Assembly (NCBI GenBank): GCA_003134995.1
Contig: PLDC01000025.1
Coordinates: 399,588 to 463,587, forward strand
From: Acidobacteriaceae bacterium
Lineage (GTDB): Bacteria > Acidobacteriota > Terriglobia > Terriglobales > Acidobacteriaceae
Direction of reading: 5' to 3'
Length of the DNA: 64,000 bases
Under the pieces are notes generated by a model, which saw only the letters and a list, made by a program, of their open reading frames with translations, searched no databases and was not told the origin of the DNA. This document shows positions 46,557-54,171 of the stretch, one piece after another. How positions within the stretch are numbered: position 1 is the stretch's first letter; each line of letters begins with the position of its first letter. Position numbers and translations under genes: made by a program.

Positions 46557-47172
46557 CTGGGACGAAGATAGTCCCCGGCTGCGGGACAACCTCACTCAGG
46601 TCTTGAAAGAGATCGCCCGCAGGGCGGGGTTACGCGAGATTCCAACTGTAGAACTGGCGAGACGCTGGCAGCGCTCTTTCATGGAAGGGTTGAACGTACC
46701 CGACTCGCGATACGCCGGAGCGTTTCGAGGCGAACGAGGTCTCGAAAATATTCAAGTGAAAGTCGGGGCGAATCGTGGCGTGAACGCGATGCGGATCGCC
46801 GCCGCATTACGGCGCTTTGAGGCGACGCTCCAAACCCTTGTGGCAGATCTGGACAAGCTGTTGCCGATCGGCCACGAACTGGACGCCGACGAACTAGCGG
46901 CCGTCATCGACCTTTGCGCATGGGTGCATGCAGAGTGGATACGCATCCATCCATTTGCTAACGGCAACGGACGAACTGCGCGGCTTTGGGCCAACAGCTT
47001 GGCAATGCGTTACGGCTTGCCGCCGTTCATCCGCCTGCGCCCAAGACCCAACTCTGGATATGCCGAGGCCGGGGCCAAGGCCATGAATGGCGATTGGAGA
47101 CCAACCGCCATTGTCCTACGACGATTGCTGGATGATTTTCCGGGTGGCAGTGATTTTCTCGACGAAGAATAA
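46549..47172 (+). CDS. Fic/Doc-family protein (AMP-transferase type)
   Basis: This 207-residue Fic domain protein has an intact core motif HPFANGNGR (His134), the residues needed to transfer AMP or another nucleotide from NTP to a target Ser, Thr or Tyr. An N-terminal helical region (about 1-60) precedes the domain. Fic toxins usually act on gyrase, GTPases or elongation factors; the target here is unknown. Its start lies within the 3' end of the RHH gene, so the two are translationally coupled as a toxin-antitoxin-like unit. Confidence 0.88.
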   Translation: MPNWDEDSPRLRDNLTQVLKEIARRAGLREIPTVELARRWQRSFMEGLNVPDSRYAGAFRGERGLENIQVKVGANRGVNAMRIAAALRRFEATLQTLVADLDKLLPIGHELDADELAAVIDLCAWVHAEWIRIHPFANGNGRTARLWANSLAMRYGLPPFIRLRPRPNSGYAEAGAKAMNGDWRPTAIVLRRLLDDFPGGSDFLDEE

Positions 47173-47258
47173 CGGCCTCGGCGTCTAGCTGCTTCGGTCT
47201 CCGCCCCTGCCCACATTTCCTGCGGAACCATTCCCCAAACGACGAGATTCACACCCAT

Positions 47259-47276
47259 CTGTGACCCCGGTCACAG
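47259..47276. promoter_or_regulatory. CRP/FNR-family binding site before citrate synthase
   Basis: CTGTGACCCCGGTCACAG is a perfect palindrome and contains TGTGA-N6-TCACA, the CRP consensus half-sites at the right spacing. It lies 75 bp before the citrate synthase start. Binding by a CRP-family regulator is inferred; none is encoded in the window. Confidence 0.55.
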
Positions 47277-47350
47277 CCCAATGTTGTCGAGAGCAGCTAC
47301 TCTGAGCTACCCTAGCCGTATAGAGTGAGCAAGCAAGGAGCAGCTTTTCT

Positions 47351-48661
47351 ATGGCCGAGAACACACTCACCATCACCGACAATCGCACAGGTCAGATGTA
47401 CACCGTTCCGGTCGAGAACGGCACCATCCGCGCGATGAGCCTGCGTCAGATCAAAACCGGTCCCGACGATTTCGGGCTGATGACGTACGATCCTGCGTTC
47501 ATGAACACGGCGTCGTGCCGCAGCAGCATTACCTACATTGACGGGGACAAGGGCATTCTGCGCTATCGCGGCTATCCCATCGAAGTGCTGGCCGAGCGCT
47601 GCACCTTTCTGGAAGTTGCCTACCTTCTGCTGTTCGGTGAATTGCCCAACCAGGGCGAACTCAAGACTTGGGTGTACGACATTACTCACCACACCATGCT
47701 CCACGAAGCGACCAAAAAGTTTATGGAGGGATTTCGCTACGATTCCCATCCCATGGGCATGTTCGTAAGCACGGTGGCCGCGCTTTCCAGCGTCTATCCG
47801 GAAGCTCGCGACATTCACGATGCCGAGAACCGCATGCACCAGATCGTTCGTCTCATCGGAAAAGTTCCTTCGATCGCAGCTCTGTCATACCGGCACAATG
47901 TTGGATTTCCCTACGTCTACCCGGACAACGATCTCAGCTACACCGAAAACTTTATGAACATGCTTTGGAGAATGGTCGAGCCGAAATATGTGGCGAATCC
48001 CGTTCTCTCCCGCGCGCTCGACATCCTGTTTATTCTGCACGCCGACCACGAGCAGAATTGCGGCACCAATGCCATGCGCTCCGTGGGCAGCGCCCAGACT
48101 GATCCATATTTGTCACTGGCGTCGGCTGCCTCGGCGCTCGCCGGTCCACTACATGGTGGGGCGAATGAAGAAGTATTGAAGATGCTCGATGAAATCGGCA
48201 CGAAGGACAATGTGCCAGCTTTCATTAAGAAAGTAAAAGACGGACACGGCAAGCTGATGGGCTTCGGACACCGCATTTACAAGAACTACGATCCGCGGGC
48301 GAAGATCATCAAATGGTCGTCTGAGCAGGTTTTTGAAGTTACGGGCCGCAACCCCAAGCTCGATATCGCTCTCGAACTGGAGCGCATAGCTCTGGAAGAC
48401 GACTATTTCAACAAACGCAAGCTGTATCCCAATGTCGACTTCTATTCCGGCATCATGTACCAGGCCATGGGCTTTCCGCCGGCAATGTTCACGGTGCTGT
48501 TCGCGATCGCCCGCACAGTAGGATGGCTGGCGCAATGGCAGGAACTGGTGAACGATCCGGAGCAAAAGATCGCCCGTCCCCGCCAGATCTACACGGGATA
48601 CGACCAGCGGGAATTTATACCGATGGAAAAGAGAGCCGCTGCAAGCGTTCCCGCGCGCTGA
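47351..48661 (+). CDS. gltA: Citrate synthase
   Basis: This 436-residue enzyme condenses acetyl-CoA and oxaloacetate. It is of the larger, hexameric type II-like length. The active-site residues are visible: His in LHADHEQNCG, His in FGHRIYKNYDPRA and Asp in PNVDFYSGIMY. The N-terminus begins LTITDNRTGQMYTVPVENGT, as in GltA. It stands alone, with a CRP-like palindrome upstream and palindromic repeats (48672 onward) downstream. Confidence 0.97.
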   Translation: MAENTLTITDNRTGQMYTVPVENGTIRAMSLRQIKTGPDDFGLMTYDPAFMNTASCRSSITYIDGDKGILRYRGYPIEVLAERCTFLEVAYLLLFGELPNQGELKTWVYDITHHTMLHEATKKFMEGFRYDSHPMGMFVSTVAALSSVYPEARDIHDAENRMHQIVRLIGKVPSIAALSYRHNVGFPYVYPDNDLSYTENFMNMLWRMVEPKYVANPVLSRALDILFILHADHEQNCGTNAMRSVGSAQTDPYLSLASAASALAGPLHGGANEEVLKMLDEIGTKDNVPAFIKKVKDGHGKLMGFGHRIYKNYDPRAKIIKWSSEQVFEVTGRNPKLDIALELERIALEDDYFNKRKLYPNVDFYSGIMYQAMGFPPAMFTVLFAIARTVGWLAQWQELVNDPEQKIARPRQIYTGYDQREFIPMEKRAAASVPAR

Positions 48662-48671
48662 ACAACGGGAA

Positions 48672-48860
48672 GGGCACGGCTTAAGCCGTGCCGCAAGACT
48701 AGAGCACGGGAAGGGCACGGCTTACGAGGATGCGGAAAAACTCACAAACGCATGCAGCGGCCGCGTAAGGCCTCTAAAAATCAATCAGGGCTTAGCCCTC
48801 GTGGTCAACCTCGCGTTGGCATTGTGTTTTTCCGCAACCGCTTCAGCCGTGCCGTAAAAC
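48672..48860. repeat. GGCACGGCTTAAGCCGTGCC palindromes, one apparently interrupted
   Basis: A perfect GGCACGGCTTAAGCCGTGCC hairpin lies at 48673-48692. A second copy appears split: GGGCACGGCTTA at 48713-48724 and CTTCAGCCGTGCC at 48841-48853. The 116 bp between (48725-48840) end in 10-bp perfect inverted repeats TGCGGAAAAA (48731-48740) and TTTTTCCGCA (48827-48836) and contain smaller palindromes (GCGGCCGC, GGGCTTAGCCC). This looks like a small element inserted into the repeat, with only a weak GCTT target duplication. Confidence 0.5.
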
Positions 48861-48912
48861 GTAACAACGACTTCCCGCTTTAGCGGCTGAGGTAAACGTT
48901 TTAATCTGACGA

Positions 48913-49149
48913 TTACGCAGCGTGTTTCGTGGCCAGCGCGGCTACGTACTCTCGCCTCTCAGCCGGCGAGGTGATGACCTTCATCTCCTGCCAGTCGTAG
49001 GGCAATTCTTTTCCGCAATCGAGACAGGCTACATAAGTTCCGGTCAGAGCTGCCGCCTGGGGCCGCCGTCCCTTCCCGCGAATCGTTACCGGAAAACTGT
49101 ACCGGGAATGCCAGCACCCAAAAAGCACGTCAATGAGTTTCGCTACCAT
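48913..49149 (-). CDS. Small CxxC protein of the Acidobacteriota type
   Basis: This 78-residue protein has CWHSRYSFPVTIRG near the start, then CLDCGKELPYDWQEMK, a probable metal-binding CxxC knuckle. I recall similar short proteins in Acidobacteriota genomes, always unannotated. No signal peptide is present. Its function is unknown. It stands alone on the minus strand between citrate synthase and nuoB, with a 430-bp spacer on its upstream side. Confidence 0.65.
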   Translation of the reverse strand: MVAKLIDVLFGCWHSRYSFPVTIRGKGRRPQAAALTGTYVACLDCGKELPYDWQEMKVITSPAERREYVAALATKHAA

Positions 49150-49578
49150 AGAGCACCTTCCACACCCTGAACCTTCTAACCTGGATCATCCTAACTTGGA
49201 CCATTTCACTGGGTTGTTGTGAGCGCGCGGTCTATCTGCAACTGCCACTTTTATCACGCAAGCACTCGATAACTTAGATTCATGTCGGAAGGAAATGGGT
49301 GCGTAATCCTTAGAACGAGAGTTGACGACGAGTTCCATTCCCTTCAAGTGTTTCTACGGACGCCACTTAGAGACCCGCGGGACAAAGATTATCTTCGCCT
49401 CGATTAGTATTCTCCGGGATTCAGAGGTAAAAGGATGTGACAACTGTCACGTGGAAAAGCGTCGGCTGTCACAAGTCAACTGAGGAAAACGAGGCACTTC
49501 AGTGCCCAGCGACCAACTGACAGCAGGAAGATCATCCGCCACCGCGATCTCACTAACCCCTATCCCCTGACCCCTGCT
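49150..49578. other. 429-bp spacer upstream of the small CxxC gene
   Basis: A 41-codon ATG frame (49282-49407) is present, but without support. A CRP-like half-palindrome pair TGTGA-N6-TCACG lies at 49436-49451, around GTGACAACTGTCAC, with GGCTGTCACAAG 14 bp further on. Nothing else stands out. Confidence 0.45.
49436..49451. promoter_or_regulatory. Second CRP-like site
   Basis: TGTGACAACTGTCACG fits TGTGA-N6-TCACA with one mismatch. It is far from any start codon (about 287 bp upstream of the CxxC gene), so its role is unclear. Confidence 0.3.
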
Positions 49579-50139
49579 TTATGACAGATTCAAAGCCTTC
49601 TTGATCGTCCCGCGCTCGTTCTGAATTTTTTTCTGAAGAAGAGTAATCGCGTAGATCAGTTGCTCAGGCCGCGGCGGACATCCGGGAACATAAACATCGA
49701 CCGGAATTACCTGGTTGACGCTTTGCACGAGCGCGTAGTTCTGGAATACTCCGCCGGAAGTCGCGCATGCACCCATGGAAATCACCCACTTGGGCTCAGG
49801 CATCTGCTCCCACAATTGCCGGATGACGGGCGCCATCTTGTTCGACACGCGGCCGGCAATGATCATCAGATCGCTCTGCCGCGGCGACGGACGAAACACT
49901 TCCGCGCCGAAGCGTGCAATGTCGAAGCGTGCCGCTCCCATCGACATCATCTCAATCGCGCAACAAGCCAGCCCAAACGTCATCGGCCAGATCGAACCTT
50001 TGCGCATCCAGTTCACCGCCGAATCAAGCGTGGAGAGCACAACCCCCTCAGGCGTGGGATTGCCGAAGGTAAGATCCTTGACCACCCGCTTGCCGTCTTC
50101 AATATCGACGTACGGGCCGAAATTCAACTCAGTGGACAT
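49579..50139 (-). CDS. nuoB: NADH-quinone oxidoreductase subunit NuoB
   Basis: NuoB holds cluster N2 at the quinone site of complex I. The 186-residue protein has all four ligand cysteines: the pair in [20 protein letters not shown] and [10 protein letters not shown]. No other nuo genes are next to it, so this is an isolated copy; other Acidobacteriota-like genomes also have scattered or duplicated nuo genes. It is read on the same strand as the 75-residue gene upstream. Confidence 0.95.
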   Translation of the reverse strand: MSTELNFGPYVDIEDGKRVVKDLTFGNPTPEGVVLSTLDSAVNWMRKGSIWPMTFGLACCAIEMMSMGAARFDIARFGAEVFRPSPRQSDLMIIAGRVSNKMAPVIRQLWEQMPEPKWVISMGACATSGGVFQNYALVQSVNQVIPVDVYVPGCPPRPEQLIYAITLLQKKIQNERGTIKKALNLS

Positions 50140-50164
50140 GTGTCAATTGTAAATCAGGGAGGAG

Positions 50165-50215
50165 GTTTTCTTCGCGTCCTCCGCGGATGTTCTTCGCGAA
50201 CTCTGCGCTCAAAGG
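50165..50215. repeat. TCCGCG-type dispersed repeat
   Basis: TTCTTCGCGTCCTCCGCGGA and TCTTCGCGAACTCTGCGCTC lie between nuoB and the 75-residue gene, in the same family as 14918-15032. Confidence 0.45.
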
Positions 50216-50268
50216 CTTTTGATCAAGGTGCCAGACCGGAATCCCGGGGCCCGGCTCAATCTCTGGAA

Positions 50269-50496
50269 TTACGTCGCTCGCCGGATAGCTTTTTCCGCCG
50301 ACTGCGGCAGTTGCACAGGTACGAAGTATTCTTCGGGATAAAGATAGTCCTCGCCCGACTCGTCAATCACGCGAATCTGGTGCAACTTGGCCGCGGTCTC
50401 GTCCGCGACAACCTGGTAAAGCTTTCGCAATTCGAGCGCGGCGGCGTAATTCTTGTTTTTCACGCACACCGCGAACTGAAATTCGCTGCGTTTCAT
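50269..50496 (-). CDS. Small conserved protein, unknown function
   Basis: This 75-residue protein (FQFAVCVKNKNYAAALELRK, IRVIDESGEDYLYPEEYFV) is of a type widely seen as a conserved hypothetical; the ESGEDYLYP motif is characteristic. It was probably coupled to the upstream small gene before the IS insertion: joining the flanks of the element puts the upstream gene's TGA over this gene's ATG (ATGA). The function is unknown. Confidence 0.75.
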   Translation of the reverse strand: MKRSEFQFAVCVKNKNYAAALELRKLYQVVADETAAKLHQIRVIDESGEDYLYPEEYFVPVQLPQSAEKAIRRAT

Positions 50497-50616
50497 TGGA
50501 TTTCCAGAATTCGCTGGTAATTATCCCCCTACAGTAGGTATATAATGTTCCGGGAAATACTTGACGAGCGTGTTGCTGGAAGACCACGCTGTAGTCTTGT
50601 CCCGGAGGGTAAGACA

Positions 50617-51627
50617 TTGGCCTACGTTCCCATGGAGCTTTTGAAGTGCGTTGTTTTCCTTGGCTACATCGACCAAAAAGGAGAAGAACAGTTTGCTGGT
50701 TCAGCTTTTTGGATTTCTCGCCCTGGTCCCGAAGACATCAAGAACGATTACCGTCCGTGCTACTTGGTCACGGCTGGACATGTATTGGAAGACATCAAGA
50801 AGAGAGCGGCGGCGGGTGACAACCGTGTTCGTATTCGGATAAATCTTGCTGAAGGAATGCAAAAATGGATGGATACACCCATCGACTATTGGAAGTTTCA
50901 TCCGAATTTTCCGTCAATGGATTTGGCTGTCCTAAAAATCGGCATTAGTGCCGCATGGGATCACGTAGCGTGGCCTATGGAGGCTTTCGTTAGTGAGCAG
51001 AGCATGTCAGATGATGGCCGTAAGATCGAATTGGGCGATGAGCTTTTCTTCGCGGGGCTATTTTGGCCACATACAGGAGAAAAGAGAAATATTCCAATTG
51101 TACGAATTGGCAATGTAGCAGCACTCAGAGGGGAGCCAGTGGTTAATAGCTATGGCAAGCCAATGGATGCTTACTTGGCCGAGAGTCGATCAGTAGGGGG
51201 ATTGAGCGGATCGCCGACATTCGTTGATGTTCTCTTGGCAAAACAGACATACGTGGGTGAGCGCGCATGGCGTACAGGGCAATTCCCCGCCAAATTTAGA
51301 TTAATGGGGGTAATTCACGGTCACTTTAACTCGGGGGATAGGCAACCAGACAATACGCTTGCCGAAGATGAAAAACTCGGAGTCAACCTTGGTATTGCAA
51401 TGATTATGCCAGCTGATGCAATTTTGAAGGTGTTGGAGGTATTCGTGAAGGAAGAGGAAGAAGAAATAGAGGCTGCGCGTAATAAAAAGCGAACATTAGT
51501 GGTCGCCGATAGCGTTCCACAATCGAATGTAGCGGCGCAAGTGACGAGCACTGGAATAACAATTCCAGTGCCCACAAAAGAACAGTTTTTGACCGACCTA
51601 GGAAGAACGAGCAGTAAGAAGGATTAA
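50617..51627 (+). CDS. Trypsin-like serine protease, cargo of the IS1595-type element
   Basis: This 336-residue protein has a chymotrypsin-type triad: His55 in VTAGHV, Asp102 in MDLAVLK and Ser197 in GLSGSP. It has no signal peptide or PDZ domain, and the C-terminus is a charged helix (EEEEEIEAARNKKR). A TTG start at 50617 is supported by GGAGGG at the right distance; an ATG at 50545 is only five bases inside the left inverted repeat. The target is unknown. IS1595 elements sometimes carry passenger genes, and a protease passenger could serve defence or regulation, but nothing here shows which. Confidence 0.82.
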   Translation: MAYVPMELLKCVVFLGYIDQKGEEQFAGSAFWISRPGPEDIKNDYRPCYLVTAGHVLEDIKKRAAAGDNRVRIRINLAEGMQKWMDTPIDYWKFHPNFPSMDLAVLKIGISAAWDHVAWPMEAFVSEQSMSDDGRKIELGDELFFAGLFWPHTGEKRNIPIVRIGNVAALRGEPVVNSYGKPMDAYLAESRSVGGLSGSPTFVDVLLAKQTYVGERAWRTGQFPAKFRLMGVIHGHFNSGDRQPDNTLAEDEKLGVNLGIAMIMPADAILKVLEVFVKEEEEEIEAARNKKRTLVVADSVPQSNVAAQVTSTGITIPVPTKEQFLTDLGRTSSKKD

Positions 51628-51799
51628 CTCCACCGCACGGGCGGAGTAGCGCCACCGATAATCGTGTGACCTAATGGTAGCGACCGGAAATGAATCAAAA
51701 CGGCTCTGGAATGCTTTCGGCTTGGCGCACAGCTACGTCGCGCTTCTCGATCTGATGCAAAAAACTGGTGAACATTGGCTGCACGTCGAAGCGGCGATT

Positions 51800-52651
51800 T
51801 TACCGAAAACTGTACTCGTTCAAGTAGGACTGCAAGTAACCCTTGCCGACTGAATGATAAACGCCTCGCACCCCGTTCTTAACCAAGCTCCAGAATCCTT
51901 CCACGGTGTTCGTGTGAATATCGCCAACTACGTAGACCTTCGACGTGTGGTTAATCCGCTTGTGGCTGTAACCCATGTTCGGCATGTGCGAAATTCCATG
52001 ATAGGCGTTGAGTTCGTCGGTAAAGACAGTGCTCTTGGGAAGGACGTATTCTTTAACCATCCCGAGCAGAGTCGAACCTTTGACGTCATCAGAAACCAGA
52101 GCCTTGATGCGGCCCTTGCGCTCAACAATTCCAACCACGGCAGTCTTAACCTTGTCCCCTGCCATCGGTCGGCCTGTGCCGCCCTTGCGCTTGCCGCCCA
52201 TGTAGGTTTCATCCATCTCCACACCCTTGCCGCGTCCGCCGAGCCGTGGGGCTTTCTCATCGTCCAGCATGGAGCGAATCTGCTTAAACATGCGCCATGC
52301 GGTCTTGTACGTTACGCCTGTCTCTCGCTGAATCTGTTTAGCGGAGATGCCACAACGAGTGGCGGACATGAGGTAGATGGCATAGAACCAAGTCGTAAGC
52401 GGAGTGGGCGACTTGTGGAAGATCGTTCCGGCAGTCGGGTGAACGTGATGGCCGCAACGGTCGCAAGAGTAGGACGGGCGACTAGCAACGCGATGGTGCT
52501 TGGTGGTCGCTTCGCACTTGATGCAATAGATACCTTCCGGGTACAGGCGATTGCGAAGCCATTCAAGGCAGGTCGCATCATCTGGGAACTGTTTCTGGAA
52601 GTCTTTCAGGGTGTACGGCAGCATGTTCGGCTTGCGGTTATTGTGGGCCAT
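51800..52651 (-). CDS. IS1595/ISXO2-family transposase, probably C-terminally truncated
   Basis: This 283-residue transposase has an N-terminal zinc ribbon (YCIKCEATTKH and YSCDRCGHHVHP), a helix-turn-helix (ISAKQIQRETGVTYKTAWRM) and the ISXO2 DDE-type domain (VEMDETYMGG, VFTDELNAYHG, VEGFWSLVKNGVRGVYHSV). The ATG at 52651 has AGGTGA upstream. The frame ends at a TAA (51802-51800) after NEYSFR, where family members usually have FRYN; the same frame continues NRRFDVQPMF to a TGA at 51695. A TAC to TAA change has therefore probably removed about 35 residues. Confidence 0.9.
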   Translation of the reverse strand: MAHNNRKPNMLPYTLKDFQKQFPDDATCLEWLRNRLYPEGIYCIKCEATTKHHRVASRPSYSCDRCGHHVHPTAGTIFHKSPTPLTTWFYAIYLMSATRCGISAKQIQRETGVTYKTAWRMFKQIRSMLDDEKAPRLGGRGKGVEMDETYMGGKRKGGTGRPMAGDKVKTAVVGIVERKGRIKALVSDDVKGSTLLGMVKEYVLPKSTVFTDELNAYHGISHMPNMGYSHKRINHTSKVYVVGDIHTNTVEGFWSLVKNGVRGVYHSVGKGYLQSYLNEYSFR

Positions 52652-52680
52652 TTGTTCACCTACTCTCAGGTAAAATCCTA

Positions 52681-52941
52681 TCAAATGGCTGTACCTACTG
52701 TCAAGGGATAATTACCAATTCGCTTGATCTTCATCTCTCTTTCGCCAACGCCGTGCGCCTCGTACCAAAGCACTTCGGCATGACACATCGTACCATCGGC
52801 CAGCTTGATTGCTGTCGTCCCTTTTAGCTTTCTCCAGCGGCGCCCGCCATAAAGCTTTCGTAGTCGTCGCCGCTCGCGTACGCCCTTATCCGAGGCGATA
52901 ATCTCAACGTCAAGAATTTGGCCGACGATCTTGAAAAACAC
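52681..52941 (-). CDS. Small conserved gene with 3' end replaced by IS insertion
   Basis: The native part of this protein is basic (RERRRLRKLYGGRRWRKLKG) with WYEAHGVGEREMKIKR, a type I associate with Acidobacteriota hypotheticals. The element's right end provides the last codons (NYPLTVGTAI). Without the element, the frame runs from AAG CGA ATT on into CTG GAA ATC CAA TGA, so the original protein ended in ILEIQ, about 79 residues in all, and overlapped the next gene by ATGA. The start is a GTG at 52941. Loss of four residues may be tolerated. Confidence 0.6.
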   Translation of the reverse strand: MFFKIVGQILDVEIIASDKGVRERRRLRKLYGGRRWRKLKGTTAIKLADGTMCHAEVLWYEAHGVGEREMKIKRIGNYPLTVGTAI

Positions 52942-53066
52942 GAAGCGATTCTACTCCTGCGTGCCGGTGCCCTGCGGCGTACCCTACAGCAAACCGTTCG
53001 ACAGTCGAAGAACTCCGCATTTCGGCAACACCTTCAAGCGCGTTGCCGGAAAAGACGGGAGCGCGC

Positions 53067-53825
53067 TCAATAAGGGAAAGCTCCAAAGCGCTGGACGAAA
53101 AGCTCGATCATGTTGTCTCCGACACACTCTGGCGGCGGCCAAGAAACGAAAATCCCGGGGTCAGGCCAGAAGCGCGGCGCGGCGAGGTTCCAATTCTTCG
53201 GGGCATCGAGCATTATCAGGGCGCTTCTGGCGCCAGGTATGTTCTTCCATCGTACCGCCAGAAGCTGAAGGGCCAACTTCCCGACAATGTAATTGAAGCA
53301 AAAAAATTGAAGCCCGTAGAGTCGAGTTCCGGGATTGGGGCTGAAGATGTGGCTTTGGCTTCGAGTGTGCATCCGGGCTGCGCCCTCATAAGCCGTAAAC
53401 CAGCACTGAACAAAAGGCGGGAGTATGAGGTCAGTTCTAAATCTCTCTCTAGCGTCTCTGGTAAAAAATGCGCCAGGAAGGGATTGATTCATGAGAGCGG
53501 CCTTCATGAAGACAAACGCTGCAAGGATAACTCCGTCCTTGGTCCCAAGAGAAAAAGGTTCGCCATCTAACATCGACCGCGAGAAGCGGTCCTTTATCTT
53601 GAGACTAAGAGCACTCATCCATTCGTTGTTGCACGCCCGGCATACGACGGGAAGTTTCATCTTGAATCTGTTTGCGTCGTACTCAATGGCAGGGGAGTCG
53701 AGTGTTGGGCGCTCCACGGCGCGATAGAGCATTTCCGGTAGGGCATCATTGAGCCATGCGTCCCAAATATGCTCCCCTCCGATCTCTACAGCATCGCTGA
53801 GGCAGAAAACGCACATCCTTGCCAT
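53067..53825 (-). CDS. HNH-like zinc-binding protein
   Basis: This 252-residue protein has CVFCLSDAVEIGGEHIWDAW and then VVCRACNNEWMS, a CxxC-EH-CxxCN pattern of HNH/treble-clef domains. The remaining about 170 residues are of unknown fold. HNH proteins include nucleases of phage and defence systems; the central His of the HNH signature is present in EHIW, but activity cannot be inferred. It lies 125 bp upstream of the small IS-disrupted gene on the same strand, and is probably transcribed from the spacer at 53826-53930. Confidence 0.6.
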   Translation of the reverse strand: MARMCVFCLSDAVEIGGEHIWDAWLNDALPEMLYRAVERPTLDSPAIEYDANRFKMKLPVVCRACNNEWMSALSLKIKDRFSRSMLDGEPFSLGTKDGVILAAFVFMKAALMNQSLPGAFFTRDARERFRTDLILPPFVQCWFTAYEGAARMHTRSQSHIFSPNPGTRLYGLQFFCFNYIVGKLALQLLAVRWKNIPGARSALIMLDAPKNWNLAAPRFWPDPGIFVSWPPPECVGDNMIELFVQRFGAFPY

Positions 53826-53930
53826 TTCAACAACTTAGCACAGGCGATTAGCCCATCCGGGGGCCGACGAAGCATCGCAGTCTAGTCAGTCATCTATAGC
53901 ATTACCCACATTGTTCTTACCCGATTTCCC

Positions 53931-54171
53931 TTGACTCGTTCTCGCAACCGGAACATACTATTAGCTGTAACGACAGCTCATTGAAAACTGAATATCGATA
54001 AGCTAAGTGCTTACCGGACAAGATTTTACAACCGGAATCCGGCGAATTTCGGTCCCGACAGAAATAGCCTGACTGATTCTAAAGAACTTAGGGAACGCCT
54101 GCGCGCCTAACTCCTTTGTCCGCAGGATTTTAGAGACAAGTTTCTTGGAGTCAATAATTTAGGCGGATTCA
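53931..54171 (+). ncRNA. Structured leader/ncRNA-like element, copy B
   Basis: This is the 241-nt counterpart of 22673-22880. A promoter-like TTGACT (53931-53936) and TACTAT (53956-53961, 19 bp apart) is followed by the hairpin AGCTGT-ACAGCT (53963-53978), then the element. Stems: TTAGG 54088-54092 with CCTAA 54106-54110; AAAG 54081-54084 with CTTT 54114-54117; CAAG 54137-54140 with CTTG 54144-54147. Compared with copy A, the C-G pair in TTAGC is G-C here, and the terminal stem is changed on both sides. The 3' end TTTAGGCGGATTCA carries a ribosome-site-like AGGCGG five bases before an ATG. A 34-nt insert separates this copy from A. Confidence 0.55.

Larger units (their letters stand above)
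50508..52724. mobile_element. IS1595/ISXO2-type element with cargo gene, plus 8-bp target duplications
   Basis: The element proper is 50516-52716 (2201 bp). Its ends are 25-bp inverted repeats starting GGTAATTATCCC and ending ACAGTAGGTA, 22 of 25 positions matching; only the central triplet differs (CCT versus TTG). Both ends are flanked by AATTCGCT (50508-50515 and 52717-52724), an exact 8-bp target duplication as known for IS1595 elements. Inside are a trypsin-like protease gene (plus strand) and an ISXO2-type transposase gene (minus strand). Removing the element and one duplication restores a small operon across the junction. Confidence 0.93.

Noticed and set aside
49282..49407. A 41-codon ATG frame between the CxxC gene and nuoB
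   Set aside because: No ribosome binding site, promoter or recognisable sequence supports it.
49579..50139. Complex I operon
   Set aside because: Only nuoB is present; flanking genes are unrelated small proteins.
54080..54120. Integron attC site in element B (GCCTAAC and TTAGGG resemble attC core sites)
   Set aside because: Copy A does not keep the attC core pattern, no integrase is present, and the stems fit a structured RNA better.
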